Shown piece after piece: positions 1-6,386 of a stretch of DNA of 64,000 bases. Each line of letters opens with the position of its first letter. Positions within the stretch are counted from its first letter, which is position 1. The translations under genes were made by a program, and so were the position numbers. The DNA comes from Fidelibacterota bacterium (GTDB taxonomy: Bacteria; Fidelibacterota; UBA8477; JABMPR01): the NCBI GenBank assembly GCA_016845065.1, contig JAERTG010000100.1, forward strand, positions 1-64,000, in the 5' to 3' direction. Below the pieces are notes generated by a model that was given only the letters and a program-made list of their open reading frames with translations, was not told the DNA's origin and ran no database searches.

Positions 1-121
1 AAAAGGGGAGTGGGGAGATGTTTCTTTGTTACGATATCATTCGAGATGTACCGAGGCTTAGATCTCTCTCCCTCTCCCTTGCCATTCCTTTCAAATTAAA
101 CCGTCCAAACAGCACTGATGA

Positions 122-248
122 CACTATACGAGGCTTAGAGCGGACTCACAACGGTTTAGGGGGATTTTGAAAGATGATTGGCGGGATACAATGTTACTCA
201 ATGTTTTGACTGTTTTGAAGGAAGCAGCTAAAGCCTAAAGCGTTAGAC
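122..248 (+). repeat. attC-like imperfect palindrome, copy 1 (divergent)
   Basis: The left arm GGCTTAGAGC (near 131) can pair with GCTAAAGCC (near 227) on the right. The right end is GTTAGAC (242-248), which fits the integron core GTTRRRY. The left arm GGCTTAGAGCGGACTCA is shared with the repeats near 2424 and 3372, but the interior differs. I read it as the recombination site in front of the CopD-like gene. A second, weaker GGCTTAGA lies at 55-62. The match to attC architecture is seen; recombination function is inferred. Confidence 0.5.
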
Positions 249-280
249 TCAAGCAAGGGGGCTAGAGAAAAGGAATATAG

Positions 281-769
281 ATGAAAGACTTTAACATCTT
301 CATAGTAGCCCGAGTATTTCACATTATCGGAGTTGTGCTCTGGATTGGTGGTGTAGCATTTGTGACAACCGTCTTGATACCAGCATTGAGAAGAATGCCA
401 GATCAAGATAAGAGATATGATCTTTTTGAAACACTAGAAGGAAGATTTTCCTTTCAGGCAAAGATAACTACGGTGATCACTGGATTGTCTGGACTATATA
501 TGCTTTACTACCTGGATGCGTGGTCAAGGTATTTAAACCTGTCTTTCTGGTGGGTTCATTTAATGACCTTGATATGGTTAATATTTACAGTAGTATTATT
601 TATCCTGGAGCCATTATTTCTGCATAAATGGTTTCATGACCATGCTGAGATGGATTCTGAAAGAACGTTTCGGGTCTTGCATACAATGCACAAAGTACTA
701 CTTGCATTAAGTTTGATCTCGGTACTTGGAGCTGTAGCTGGAGTACGGGGTTTTCAATACTTCTTTTGA
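281..769 (+). CDS. CopD-like / DUF2269-like integral membrane protein (cassette gene)
   Basis: A 162-residue protein with four predicted membrane helices. The first helix carries the pattern ARVFHIIGVVLWIGG (residues about 10-24), typical of the CopD / DUF2269 copper-resistance membrane superfamily, with a conserved His in helix 1 and further His residues in the later loops. Such proteins sit in the inner membrane; a role in copper handling is known for only some members, so the function here is open. The ATG is preceded by AAAGGAA at about the right distance. The gene lies between a GTTAGAC core at 242 and a GTCTAAC core at 779, exact reverse complements, as expected of an integron cassette. 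It looks intact. Confidence 0.65.
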   Translation: MKDFNIFIVARVFHIIGVVLWIGGVAFVTTVLIPALRRMPDQDKRYDLFETLEGRFSFQAKITTVITGLSGLYMLYYLDAWSRYLNLSFWWVHLMTLIWLIFTVVLFILEPLFLHKWFHDHAEMDSERTFRVLHTMHKVLLALSLISVLGAVAGVRGFQYFF

Positions 770-778
770 GCGAGCAGA

Positions 779-785
779 GTCTAAC
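779..785 (+). repeat. attC R''-type core site closing cassette 1
   Basis: GTCTAAC fits RYYYAAC and is the exact reverse complement of GTTAGAC at 242-248. In a gene cassette, the inverse core at the end pairs with the core at the start of the same cassette, so this match defines a candidate cassette of about 540 bp. The rest of the attC site is missing because an IS110-family remnant begins immediately after it. Confidence 0.5.
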
Positions 786-1290
786 AAAGGTACTGTAGTA
801 AAAGTCAAGCTGAATAAGCAGGATCATATTGAGTTTCATTAGTCCAGAGATAGTAGATGAGGAGCAGCAGTTTTCTGGCAATAGCAACCACCCCAGCCTT
901 CTTCGGTTTGCCTGATTCCTTGAGGACCACATCCAATCCTGCGTAGCTGGTTAACTGCTTACCATTTCGGATCAGGGCAAAGGCATTGGTCTCAGCCAGG
1001 ACCTTGGCAATGGTCATTAATCCGATACTGTTAACAGTGAGGATGTTCTCGATCTTCGCCCAGGTTTCCGGACAGCTCTTGAGTAAGTTCTGGATGTTGG
1101 ATTCGATCTCCTTGAGCTGACGGTCATAGAGGCGAACCTGCTGATTGAGCCTTTTGATGGTGTCTTTACCAGGCTTGAAGGAGTGTGCTTTGGCATGGAT
1201 ACGGTTCTTTGCATCAGTCCTGAGTTCCTTGAGAGCCAAGTGTTCTCGTGTAAGAAGTTTGAGTTCTTTCATAAGCTCTGAAGGTGGCAT
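786..1290 (-). mobile_element. IS110-family insertion sequence remnant
   Basis: The fragment contains only the 3' two thirds of an IS110/IS116/IS902-type transposase gene plus a short tail after its stop codon. The left edge abuts the GTCTAAC core at 779-785. The right edge, around 1285-1295, runs into a gene on the other strand. The N-terminal DEDD catalytic part is absent, so the element cannot move on its own. The IS1111-attC subgroup of this family is known to target integron attC sites, which fits the position. Exact element ends cannot be fixed without a complete relative. Confidence 0.6.
805..1290 (-). pseudogene. Truncated IS110-family transposase
   Basis: A 161-codon frame. Residues about 5-80 look like the charged helical linker of IS110 transposases. 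Residues about 84-120 are the start of the Transposase_20 (IS116/IS110/IS902) domain, with a TVNSIG helix-hairpin-like segment and KQLTSYAGLDVV. The usual 40-60 residues between the SGK motif and the terminal RKLLLLIY helix appear to be missing, since SGKPKKAG leads directly into VVAIARKLLLLIYYLW. The N-terminal RuvC-like DEDD domain is absent altogether. I therefore read it as a doubly deleted pseudogene. The family call is confident; the internal deletion is judged from memory of family layout. Confidence 0.7.
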
Positions 1291-1595
1291 TACTTACCAT
1301 TGATGCAATCGTAAATCTTTTGCTGGGTATAGTTTTAATTCTAACACCTTTTGGCATGTTGAGGATTTTAGGGCTCCCTTCTGTAGAAAATTACTTTTAT
1401 ACGACCATACTTGGGTGTGTGATCTTCGGAATAGGTGTTGCTTTGCTAGTAGAATTGCTGGGCGAACACAAGGGAATGCAAGGGCTAGGAGTTGCTGGCG
1501 CTATTGCTATCAACATTTGTGGTGGAAGTGCTCTTCTATATTGGTTGCTTCTAAGACCTTTTAATCTTCCATTTCGGGGTGAGTTAAGTCTTTAG
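1284..1595 (+). CDS. Small integral membrane protein, 5' end cut by the IS remnant
   Basis: A 103-residue frame with three to four hydrophobic segments. It contains LLGIVLILTPFGMLRILGLP, then a gap and YFYTTILGCVIFGIG, a pattern common to uncharacterised small membrane proteins. The only in-frame start is a GTG at 1284, which lies inside or at the edge of the transposase remnant, so the native start codon and any leader are probably lost. Only a few N-terminal residues seem to be missing. It may be expressed from the GTG but has no convincing ribosome binding site. No function can be assigned. Confidence 0.45.
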   Translation: MALLTIDAIVNLLLGIVLILTPFGMLRILGLPSVENYFYTTILGCVIFGIGVALLVELLGEHKGMQGLGVAGAIAINICGGSALLYWLLLRPFNLPFRGELSL

Positions 1596-1671
1596 ATAAA
1601 TTGTGTCCTTGTCTTGGGTCTTGGAATAGTTGAATTGATCTCTAAATCATGGGAAATGGACTGAGCCAGTT

Positions 1672-1846
1672 GCCTTACAAAGGCTTCAAACTGACTCATC
1701 CAGACTCTCCGCGTTACCTTCGTCCACTTGTAGCGGGACTCAGCGGGATCTCCGATACGCAGGGGAGTGCGAAACGAAAAGGATGGGGAAGGATGCAGAG
1801 ATCTTACAAAGCGATGTTTGTTTGAGAAGTAGCTCAAACATTGAAC
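1672..1846 (+). repeat. attC-like imperfect palindrome, copy 2
   Basis: The left core-like end is GCCTTAC followed by AAAGGC, close to the GTCTAACAAAGG seen at 779. The right end is CTCAAAC followed by ATTGAAC. The interior contains CTCCGCG, then CAGCGGGATCTCCGA and CGCAGGGGAG, shared almost exactly with the repeats at 2417 and 3364. The site separates two unrelated + strand genes. The repeat relation is seen; attC identity is inferred. Confidence 0.55.
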
Positions 1847-1877
1847 AACCTATGGTGTGATATGCAGAAGTTTTAAT

Positions 1878-2396
1878 ATGACTAGTGAATTATTTTACAA
1901 TTTCATGATAGCAGGAAAGAATCGGGGCTTCTCCTACCTAAATGTCACTGATACGACTTTACTTAGTTATACTGAATTCGAGATAGAGGCGAACAATATT
2001 TACAGAAATGTTTTTCATCTCAAATTGGATATGGGACGTGTTGTTGCAAGTAAACAAGGTGAAGCAGACTGGGTCAACCTCAGTGATCAACCTCCTAATC
2101 ATTTTCCTGGGTGTGCCTACCCACTGTTACTCCCCAGAGCGAGTGATAAGGAATATAGATATACACAGATCAGTGAGGTCAGCGGAGCTGTAGTAGGTGA
2201 ATTTGTTCTTTCGCGCATTAAGGATGAAATCGTTGAGTCGAAAGATGATAAGGTTTACCGCCGATTCAAGATGAGTAACGATGTCCCCACTACCATAGAC
2301 TGGGGAGGTGCAGTATCTCATCTCTGTGGTTCAGCAGAGCAGAGTGTAGCAGGAAGTCCCATCACATTTCCTCTTAACCTAAACGACAAGACATGA
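1878..2396 (+). CDS. Hypothetical protein (cassette gene)
   Basis: A 172-residue soluble protein with no signal peptide or membrane segment and no family that I recognise. The frame is open from a GTG at 1857, but the ATG at 1878 seems the better start because the upstream codons overlap the repeat border. Ribosome binding is weak (AGAAG at 1866). The composition is ordinary: mixed alpha/beta-looking, with acidic and aromatic residues and a C-terminal tail rich in Ser, Pro and Leu. It lies alone between two attC-like repeats, which is typical of the many orphan cassette genes in integron arrays. Confidence 0.5.
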   Translation: MTSELFYNFMIAGKNRGFSYLNVTDTTLLSYTEFEIEANNIYRNVFHLKLDMGRVVASKQGEADWVNLSDQPPNHFPGCAYPLLLPRASDKEYRYTQISEVSGAVVGEFVLSRIKDEIVESKDDKVYRRFKMSNDVPTTIDWGGAVSHLCGSAEQSVAGSPITFPLNLNDKT

Positions 2397-2416
2397 ACCA
2401 AAATGAACGCTCCACA

Positions 2417-2587
2417 TAATAACGGCTTAGAGTCGACTCACAACGATGCTCCGCGTAACTCTCGCCCGCCTGTGGCTTGGCTCAGCGGGATCTCCTTCAA
2501 GCTGGGGAGCGGAGAATGAAAATGATGTGGATGTATAAGATTATTGAACGAAGCGAGACTTCATTTGGACAGCCTAAAGCATTATAT
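2417..2587 (+). repeat. attC-like imperfect palindrome, copy 3
   Basis: The left end ATAATAACGGCTTAGAG pairs in large part with AGCCTAAAGCATTAT at the right end. Inner complementary blocks are CTCCGC (about 2449) with GCGGAG (about 2510), and CCCG with CGGG around a smaller loop. The central GGCTTGGCTCAGCGGGATCT is nearly identical to copy 4. The length, the outer pairing and the asymmetric inner arms resemble a long attC site. Confidence 0.55.
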
Positions 2588-2613
2588 TGTTATTCCATTT
2601 CAGGGGACATGAT

Positions 2614-3342
2614 TTGCCAAAACATGTAAAAGACCAGGATTATTATTCATCCATTTCAACGAAAATGATGAGGGAACATAGGTTGGTGTTCAGATGGACT
2701 GCAGCTTCTCTAGCAGGACGTTTTTCGAATTCTACTGTAAGAAATATTGAACGTGATAGTATTGAACTTTTCAGAAGTCTATTCCCAACGCTTCCCTACA
2801 TTGGTGGAAAAGAAAATGGGGAAACTATCAATGTGATTATGGGAGGAATAATTATTTCAATAATCCAACCCCTTGAGGATAAAGGATTGACTGAACGAGA
2901 AATAGGAAAGATCATTTTCGATTCATTTAAGGGATACTTTGAAGCAAGACCTAAATTGGTTCGAGTCATTATCGGGAAGATCCTATCAACCAAATACGCA
3001 ATTCGAAGGATGAAAAAGCGAGTTGAACATGATTCAAAATTGAAGTATGATTTTAAATTCAAAATTGAGGTTGTGGAACCAGAAACTGACGATTTCAAAT
3101 TTGGATACAATTACACAACTTGCGCATTATGTGAGATGTTTGAGAGCAATAATCTTAAGAAATATCATAAATACATGTGTCTAGGTGACTATGCTCTTTT
3201 TGACTCCTTTGGTATAGGTTTTAAACGAACTGCAACTATAGCACATGGTGCTCCAATATGCGATTTTAGATTCACACAGAAGAGAGAGAAGAGGGCTGTC
3301 TGGCCACCTGAGAATTTGACGGAGTGGAGGGAAGAAGAATAA
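2614..3342 (+). CDS. L-2-amino-thiazoline-4-carboxylic acid hydrolase family protein (cassette gene)
   Basis: The C-terminal half resembles the ATC hydrolase family: a CALCEMF segment, then a Cys and Asp near GDYALFDSFG, then a final GAPICDFRFTQ block. The enzyme known from Pseudomonas opens the thiazoline ring during cysteine formation, but most family members are uncharacterised. The frame is open from TTG at 2587; I prefer the TTG at 2614 because AGGGGA lies 5 bases before it. That gives 242 residues. An ATG pair at 2662/2665 is a shorter option. The gene sits between attC-like copies 3 and 4 and looks intact. The family call is moderate, the substrate unknown. Confidence 0.55.
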   Translation: MPKHVKDQDYYSSISTKMMREHRLVFRWTAASLAGRFSNSTVRNIERDSIELFRSLFPTLPYIGGKENGETINVIMGGIIISIIQPLEDKGLTEREIGKIIFDSFKGYFEARPKLVRVIIGKILSTKYAIRRMKKRVEHDSKLKYDFKFKIEVVEPETDDFKFGYNYTTCALCEMFESNNLKKYHKYMCLGDYALFDSFGIGFKRTATIAHGAPICDFRFTQKREKRAVWPPENLTEWREEE

Positions 3343-3363
3343 CATTGGTGGGATTGGTGCAGT

Positions 3364-3543
3364 ATATCAATGGCTTTGAGCGGACTCATCTGTGGATCCG
3401 TCAAACTGTCGCCCTCCAATGGCTTGGTTCAGCGGGATCTCCGACCCGCAGGGGAGCGGAGAATAAAAATGATGTAGATGGATGAACGGAAATCACGAAG
3501 TGATGCTTCATTGAGAACCTGCTCAAACGCAGATCCGTTAGCT
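3364..3543 (+). repeat. attC-like imperfect palindrome, copy 4
   Basis: The left arm GGCTTTGAGC (3372-3381) pairs at 8 of 10 positions with GCTCAAACGC (3521-3530). The right end CCGTTAGC contains a GTTAGCT core-like string at 3537. The centre CAGCGGGATCTCCGACCCGC can fold as GCGGG/CCCGC and is shared with copies 2 and 3. An inner GAAGTGATGCTTC hairpin lies near 3497. This is the last recognisable repeat; none follows the next gene. Confidence 0.55.
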
Positions 3544-3587
3544 TTAATAATTAGAATTGCGGAAAAACACTGTGAAAGGATGGACAG

Positions 3588-4034
3588 ATGAATAAGGATA
3601 GGATATTAACTCGACGATGGAATAATTGGTTAACATTCGGTTTTGGACTCCCAACATTGATATACGCGGTGATTTTTATGTCAACCACCATTGTTTCCGA
3701 TTTTTCTGGGTTTATAGGTATGTTTCTTTTGGGGGCATTTTACTGAACGGTTGTCGAATTTCATTCGGCCAAGCGGTTCGCTTGGGAGAGAGAGAAATCT
3801 AACAACAGTACTCAAGTTAAACTTGGGGCAACCGATCCTTTGAACCTCTTATTTATTGCCTACAATATCATATATTGGGTTCCAATTTTACTCGCATTCA
3901 CACCAGTAATTGGTTATCGAACAGGATTTATAGCATTTTTTGCAATTGTTGTATTTAGAGCCATAGCAAATGTGATTAGGAATAATTTTCTAACGCTTGA
4001 GCAGGCTGAAGCTTACCCGTTTCGTATTCCTTAA
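3588..4034 (+). pseudogene. Membrane protein gene interrupted by an in-frame TGA
   Basis: From the ATG at 3588 one reading frame runs 148 codons to TAA at 4032, interrupted only by TGA at 3744-3746. Before the stop are 52 residues with one hydrophobic helix; after it, the same frame continues with a charged stretch and two more hydrophobic segments (around ILLAFTPVIGY and FIAFFAIVVF). A Trp codon changed to TGA would fit the context (FY-stop-TVVEF). The coding character on both sides suggests a recent nonsense mutation, a sequencing error, or stop readthrough. AAGGATGG at 3576 could serve as ribosome binding site. No family recognised. Confidence 0.5.
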
Positions 4035-4106
4035 GAATGTGAATAAATTAGTTGCTCCTTTGAGATGGATATTAAGTGAATCAACAAATAATATGGACAT
4101 AGAAAA

Positions 4107-4502
4107 ATGAAAGACGTCCCAGGAATCGATGAAGATGGCAATCCAAAGAATGGCCCCTTTAAGCTGTACTTCAAGAATGGCCTTGTATCTTGCCAGGGTG
4201 AGTTCAACAACGGAAAAAAATCAGGAAAGTGGCAGTACTTTTTAAACAATGGCCAGATGCAGTCCTCAGGCAGATACAAGGACGGAAAGATCGTTGGTCG
4301 CTGGAAATGGTTTTTCAAGACTGGCGAACCACGTGGGGTAGGCGGTTTCGATGATGAAGAGCAGAAGCACGGCTTATGGAAGCGATACCATGCCAATGGC
4401 CAACTCTGGGACGAAGGTCATTTCGAACACGGAAAGAAGAGTGGCACTTGGAATGTTTATGATGAGGGGGGCGAGCTAGTAAAGTCACAGGTCTTCAAAT
4501 AG
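4107..4502 (+). CDS. MORN-repeat (YwqK-type) protein
   Basis: A 131-residue soluble protein built of about five MORN_2-type repeats of roughly 22-24 residues. Each has the pattern G-x-W/Y-x-x-Y/F-x-x-N/D-G-x-x-x-x-x-G-x-F/Y, for example SGKWQYFLNNGQ, VGRWKWFFKTGE, HGLWKRYHANGQ and SGTWNVYDEGGE. In bacteria such repeats occur in YwqK-like proteins, some annotated as antitoxin-like, and in envelope or binding proteins; the biochemical role is mostly unknown. There is no signal peptide. It looks complete, with no attC-like repeat on either side, so it may or may not belong to the cassette array. Confidence 0.65.
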   Translation: MKDVPGIDEDGNPKNGPFKLYFKNGLVSCQGEFNNGKKSGKWQYFLNNGQMQSSGRYKDGKIVGRWKWFFKTGEPRGVGGFDDEEQKHGLWKRYHANGQLWDEGHFEHGKKSGTWNVYDEGGELVKSQVFK

Positions 4503-4513
4503 CGGGAGCGATT

Positions 4514-4798
4514 TTGTTGCTACTGATATTTGCCTACACAATCAGACGTCGCGCAGAGCTCCCGGATGAGCTGCAGCAGACAGGTTGGGTTTTGATATTA
4601 TCATGGGTGATCACCGGTTTTCATTTCATCAATACACTGGGCAATCTAACATCGCAAAGTGTAGGGGAGAGAATTGTATTTACACCGATCTCATTGTGTC
4701 TTTTGATTATGTGTCTTGTGGTGTCCCTTTCAGTACCAGAACCACAACTTCCTGAGACCAATACTCTGATATGTTTGATCAACCCAGAAATGACCTAA
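4514..4798 (+). CDS. Short membrane protein, possibly a fragment
   Basis: A 94-codon frame starting at TTG with two or three hydrophobic segments (LLLIFAYTI at the start, then WVLILSWVITGFHFI, and LCLLIMCLVVSLSV near the end). The open frame extends a little upstream into the end of the MORN gene, and the first helix is only half length at the TTG. This suggests the 5' part of an older gene was lost where the two meet. No family recognised and no clear ribosome binding site. It could be a remnant rather than an active gene. Confidence 0.3.
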   Translation: MLLLIFAYTIRRRAELPDELQQTGWVLILSWVITGFHFINTLGNLTSQSVGERIVFTPISLCLLIMCLVVSLSVPEPQLPETNTLICLINPEMT

Positions 4799-4843
4799 TA
4801 ATGCCCAGACAACAACTATGGGGCAACACCCAATGGACAAGAA

Positions 4844-5284
4844 ATGAAAATTGAGCTAACCACATCACCTGTTCCTGAGGATGCAAAGTTCATCAGCCAG
4901 GGACTCGTTACATTTAATCACGAAAAGATAGTGGAGCTTGAACCAGAAGAACCAGAAACCAAGTTTTCTATTTTTGCGCGTGATAACAAGAATCAGATAA
5001 TAGGAGGTTTACGAGCCAGCTGTTTTTGGAATGCCCTTCATGTTGAATTACTCTGGATCTCAGAAAAACACCGTAAAGAGGGCATAGGGAGCAAACTTAT
5101 GCAGGAAGCCGAAACGTTTGCTGTTGAACATGGGTATGAACTTTCGCTATTGGAGTCAGCTAGCTGGCAGGCAAAGTCCTTTTATGAGAAACTCGGTTAC
5201 TCCCTCATGGCAACGCTGTCTGATTATCCCAAGGGTCATGCTACCCATTTCCTGACCAAAAGATTGGAAAACAAGGAACAATAA
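4844..5284 (+). CDS. GNAT-family N-acetyltransferase
   Basis: A 146-residue protein with the GNAT fold signature: a beta-strand pair around IIGGLRASCFWNALHVELLWI, then the acetyl-CoA binding motif A, HRKEGIGSKLMQEAE (residues about 80-94, with the R/Q-x-x-G-x-G/A loop). A C-terminal motif B follows (SAKSFYEKLGY-like: WQAKSFYEKLGYS). It should transfer an acetyl group from acetyl-CoA to an amine, the acceptor being unknown. The last gene before the duplicated tRNA-Pro end, at the border of the accessory region. It looks intact. Confidence 0.75.
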   Translation: MKIELTTSPVPEDAKFISQGLVTFNHEKIVELEPEEPETKFSIFARDNKNQIIGGLRASCFWNALHVELLWISEKHRKEGIGSKLMQEAETFAVEHGYELSLLESASWQAKSFYEKLGYSLMATLSDYPKGHATHFLTKRLENKEQ

Positions 5285-5309
5285 GCGGCACTTGATATGA
5301 ACTCCCAAT

Positions 5310-5498
5310 AAAAAAAGGACTGGGGATACCAGTCTTTCTCTTGTCGGAACGGGGAGATTTGGCTGAGCGTCCCTTCGCTCCCTCGCCTCTACTCACTACG
5401 TTCGTGGTGAACTCCCGACCTCTTGGGTGTAAAAAAAGGACTGGTGATACCAGTCCTTCTCTTGTCGGAACGGGGAGATTTGAACTCCCGACCTCTTG
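5310..5498 (-). repeat. Tandem duplication of the tRNA-Pro 3' end and its terminator, one copy split by a 48-bp insert
   Basis: A unit of about 67 bp occurs twice. It contains a run of A, the GGACTGG/CCAGTCC-type hairpin, TCTCTTGTCGGAACGGGG, AGATTT and GAACTCCCGACCTCTTG. The copy at 5431-5498 is continuous and part of the intact tRNA gene. The copy at 5310-5425 is broken between AGATTT (ends 5360) and GAACTC (starts 5409) by 48 bp that can form two small hairpins (GAGCG/CGCTC and CACTACG/CGTGGTG). It is probably an integration scar or attachment-site duplication. Confidence 0.7.
5432..5456 (-). terminator. Rho-independent terminator of tRNA-Pro
   Basis: On the minus strand, AAGGACTGGT-ATC-ACCAGTCCTT is followed by seven T residues, just after the tRNA 3' end. 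A near copy (GGACTGG/CCAGTC) at 5317-5334 belongs to the duplicated unit. Confidence 0.8.
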
Positions 5499-5539
5499 AC
5501 CCCCAGTCAAGCGCGCTAACCGGGCTGCGCCACGTTCCG
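5465..5539 (-). tRNA. tRNA-Pro(GGG)
   Basis: The minus strand folds as a standard cloverleaf: acceptor CGGAACG with CGTTCCG, anticodon stem CTTGA/TCAAG around CTGGGGG giving anticodon GGG, T arm TCGGGAGTTCAAATCTCCC-like, and discriminator A. CCA is not encoded (the next bases are CA). The 3' end is duplicated nearby, as is common where integrative elements use a tRNA gene. Confidence 0.9.
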
Positions 5540-5647
5540 GGTTCATCTACTAACAAATAAGATCATGGGGATGACCTTATTATGAAGCGGCCTAATTAAA
5601 GAATTGAAACACTCCGAATCAAGGAGCATTAAGCGCTGAAAGCAAGT

Positions 5648-6097
5648 TTATGAGTCGATTAACTCGATAAGCTGCTTTAGCTCAGTACGCAGGTTTGTAA
5701 GAAACTTCTTGTAGCTCTCAGGAGTTATTTCCCCTTGTGGAGAAGTACTTGGTTTTGAGCTAGTAGGTTGATCTTTGGGTTTTGATGGTGCAGCAGAAGG
5801 GGGAGGTGGTGGTTCTTCAAGACTTAGAACGTTGAGGGGTTGTCCGTTGTCCTGGAGTTCTTTTAACTTCTGTCTTGCGCCCTCAATGGTGTATTTCTTT
5901 TCGTAAAGGAGTGTTTTAATAAAATTCACCAGCTCAATATCTTTTTCTCGATACGTCCGGTTACCAGCACGGTTTTTAGCAGGGGATAGCTGGGGAAATT
6001 CCGACTCCCAATAGCGTAGAACGTATTGCTTTAAGTCGGTTGCTTCACTGACTTCACCGATTGAATAGTATAATTTTTTGATGGCTTCCCTTGGCAT
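5648..6097 (-). CDS. MerR-family transcriptional regulator
   Basis: A 149-residue protein. The N-terminal winged-helix of the MerR class runs from YYSIGEVSEATDLKQYVLRYWE through FPQLSPAKNRAGNRTYREKDI (residues about 10-58), then a helical segment to about residue 85. Next come a Pro/Ser-rich linker (PPPPPSAAP) and a C-terminal helix (NLRTELKQLIELIDS). The layout is that of the short MerR-like proteins found beside housekeeping genes in FCB bacteria; there is no effector domain, so the signal is unknown. Transcribed away from smpB, sharing a 289-bp intergenic region. Confidence 0.85.
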   Translation of the reverse strand: MPREAIKKLYYSIGEVSEATDLKQYVLRYWESEFPQLSPAKNRAGNRTYREKDIELVNFIKTLLYEKKYTIEGARQKLKELQDNGQPLNVLSLEEPPPPPSAAPSKPKDQPTSSKPSTSPQGEITPESYKKFLTNLRTELKQLIELIDS

Positions 6098-6386
6098 AAT
6101 CCGCTCACTCTATCATTAATCTATGTTAATCACTTGAACCATTACTTTAATTATAATCGCTTATTATTCGATGATCAAGGCTTTAATAGTGTCATGAACA
6201 CCTTTTTTCGATCATCCACGACAAAGATATTAGAATCCTGTTTGAAGCTATATAGGCGTTAAAACTAACTTGTATATTTAAAAAAGTGCAAATCCTGACC
6301 TGATTCCATCAATTAAAGCTCTGCTTTAAGCGTGGCTCTCGCAAAAGCAGGGTTGTTATCAGGTATGGGAGGAATAAATTTTCTGC
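6098..6386. other. Divergent intergenic region, merR-like / smpB
   Basis: It holds the promoters for both flanking genes, though none stands out. A stem-loop CTGCTTT...AAAGCAG with an inner GCG/CGC (6327-6356) lies in the smpB leader. GGGAGG at 6367-6372 is about 14 bases from the smpB ATG, an unusually long spacing. The region is too short for tmRNA, and no tmRNA-like acceptor ends are present. Confidence 0.4.

Noticed and set aside
1-120. Possible extra attC-like repeat at the left edge (GGCTTAGA at 55-62, purine-rich stretch at 1-20)
   Set aside because: Only one arm is convincing, no complementary partner was found, and the region is cut by the window start.
600-932. Minus-strand open frame of 110 codons
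   Set aside because: It spans the end of the CopD-like gene, the core site and part of the IS remnant in another frame; it is a shadow with no ribosome binding site or family resemblance.
5241-5546. Minus-strand open frame across the tRNA region
   Set aside because: It reads through the tRNA-Pro gene and its repeat; the peptide is translated tRNA sequence.
6098-6386. tmRNA gene next to smpB
   Set aside because: The gap is only 289 bases and lacks tRNA-like ends and a tag reading frame.
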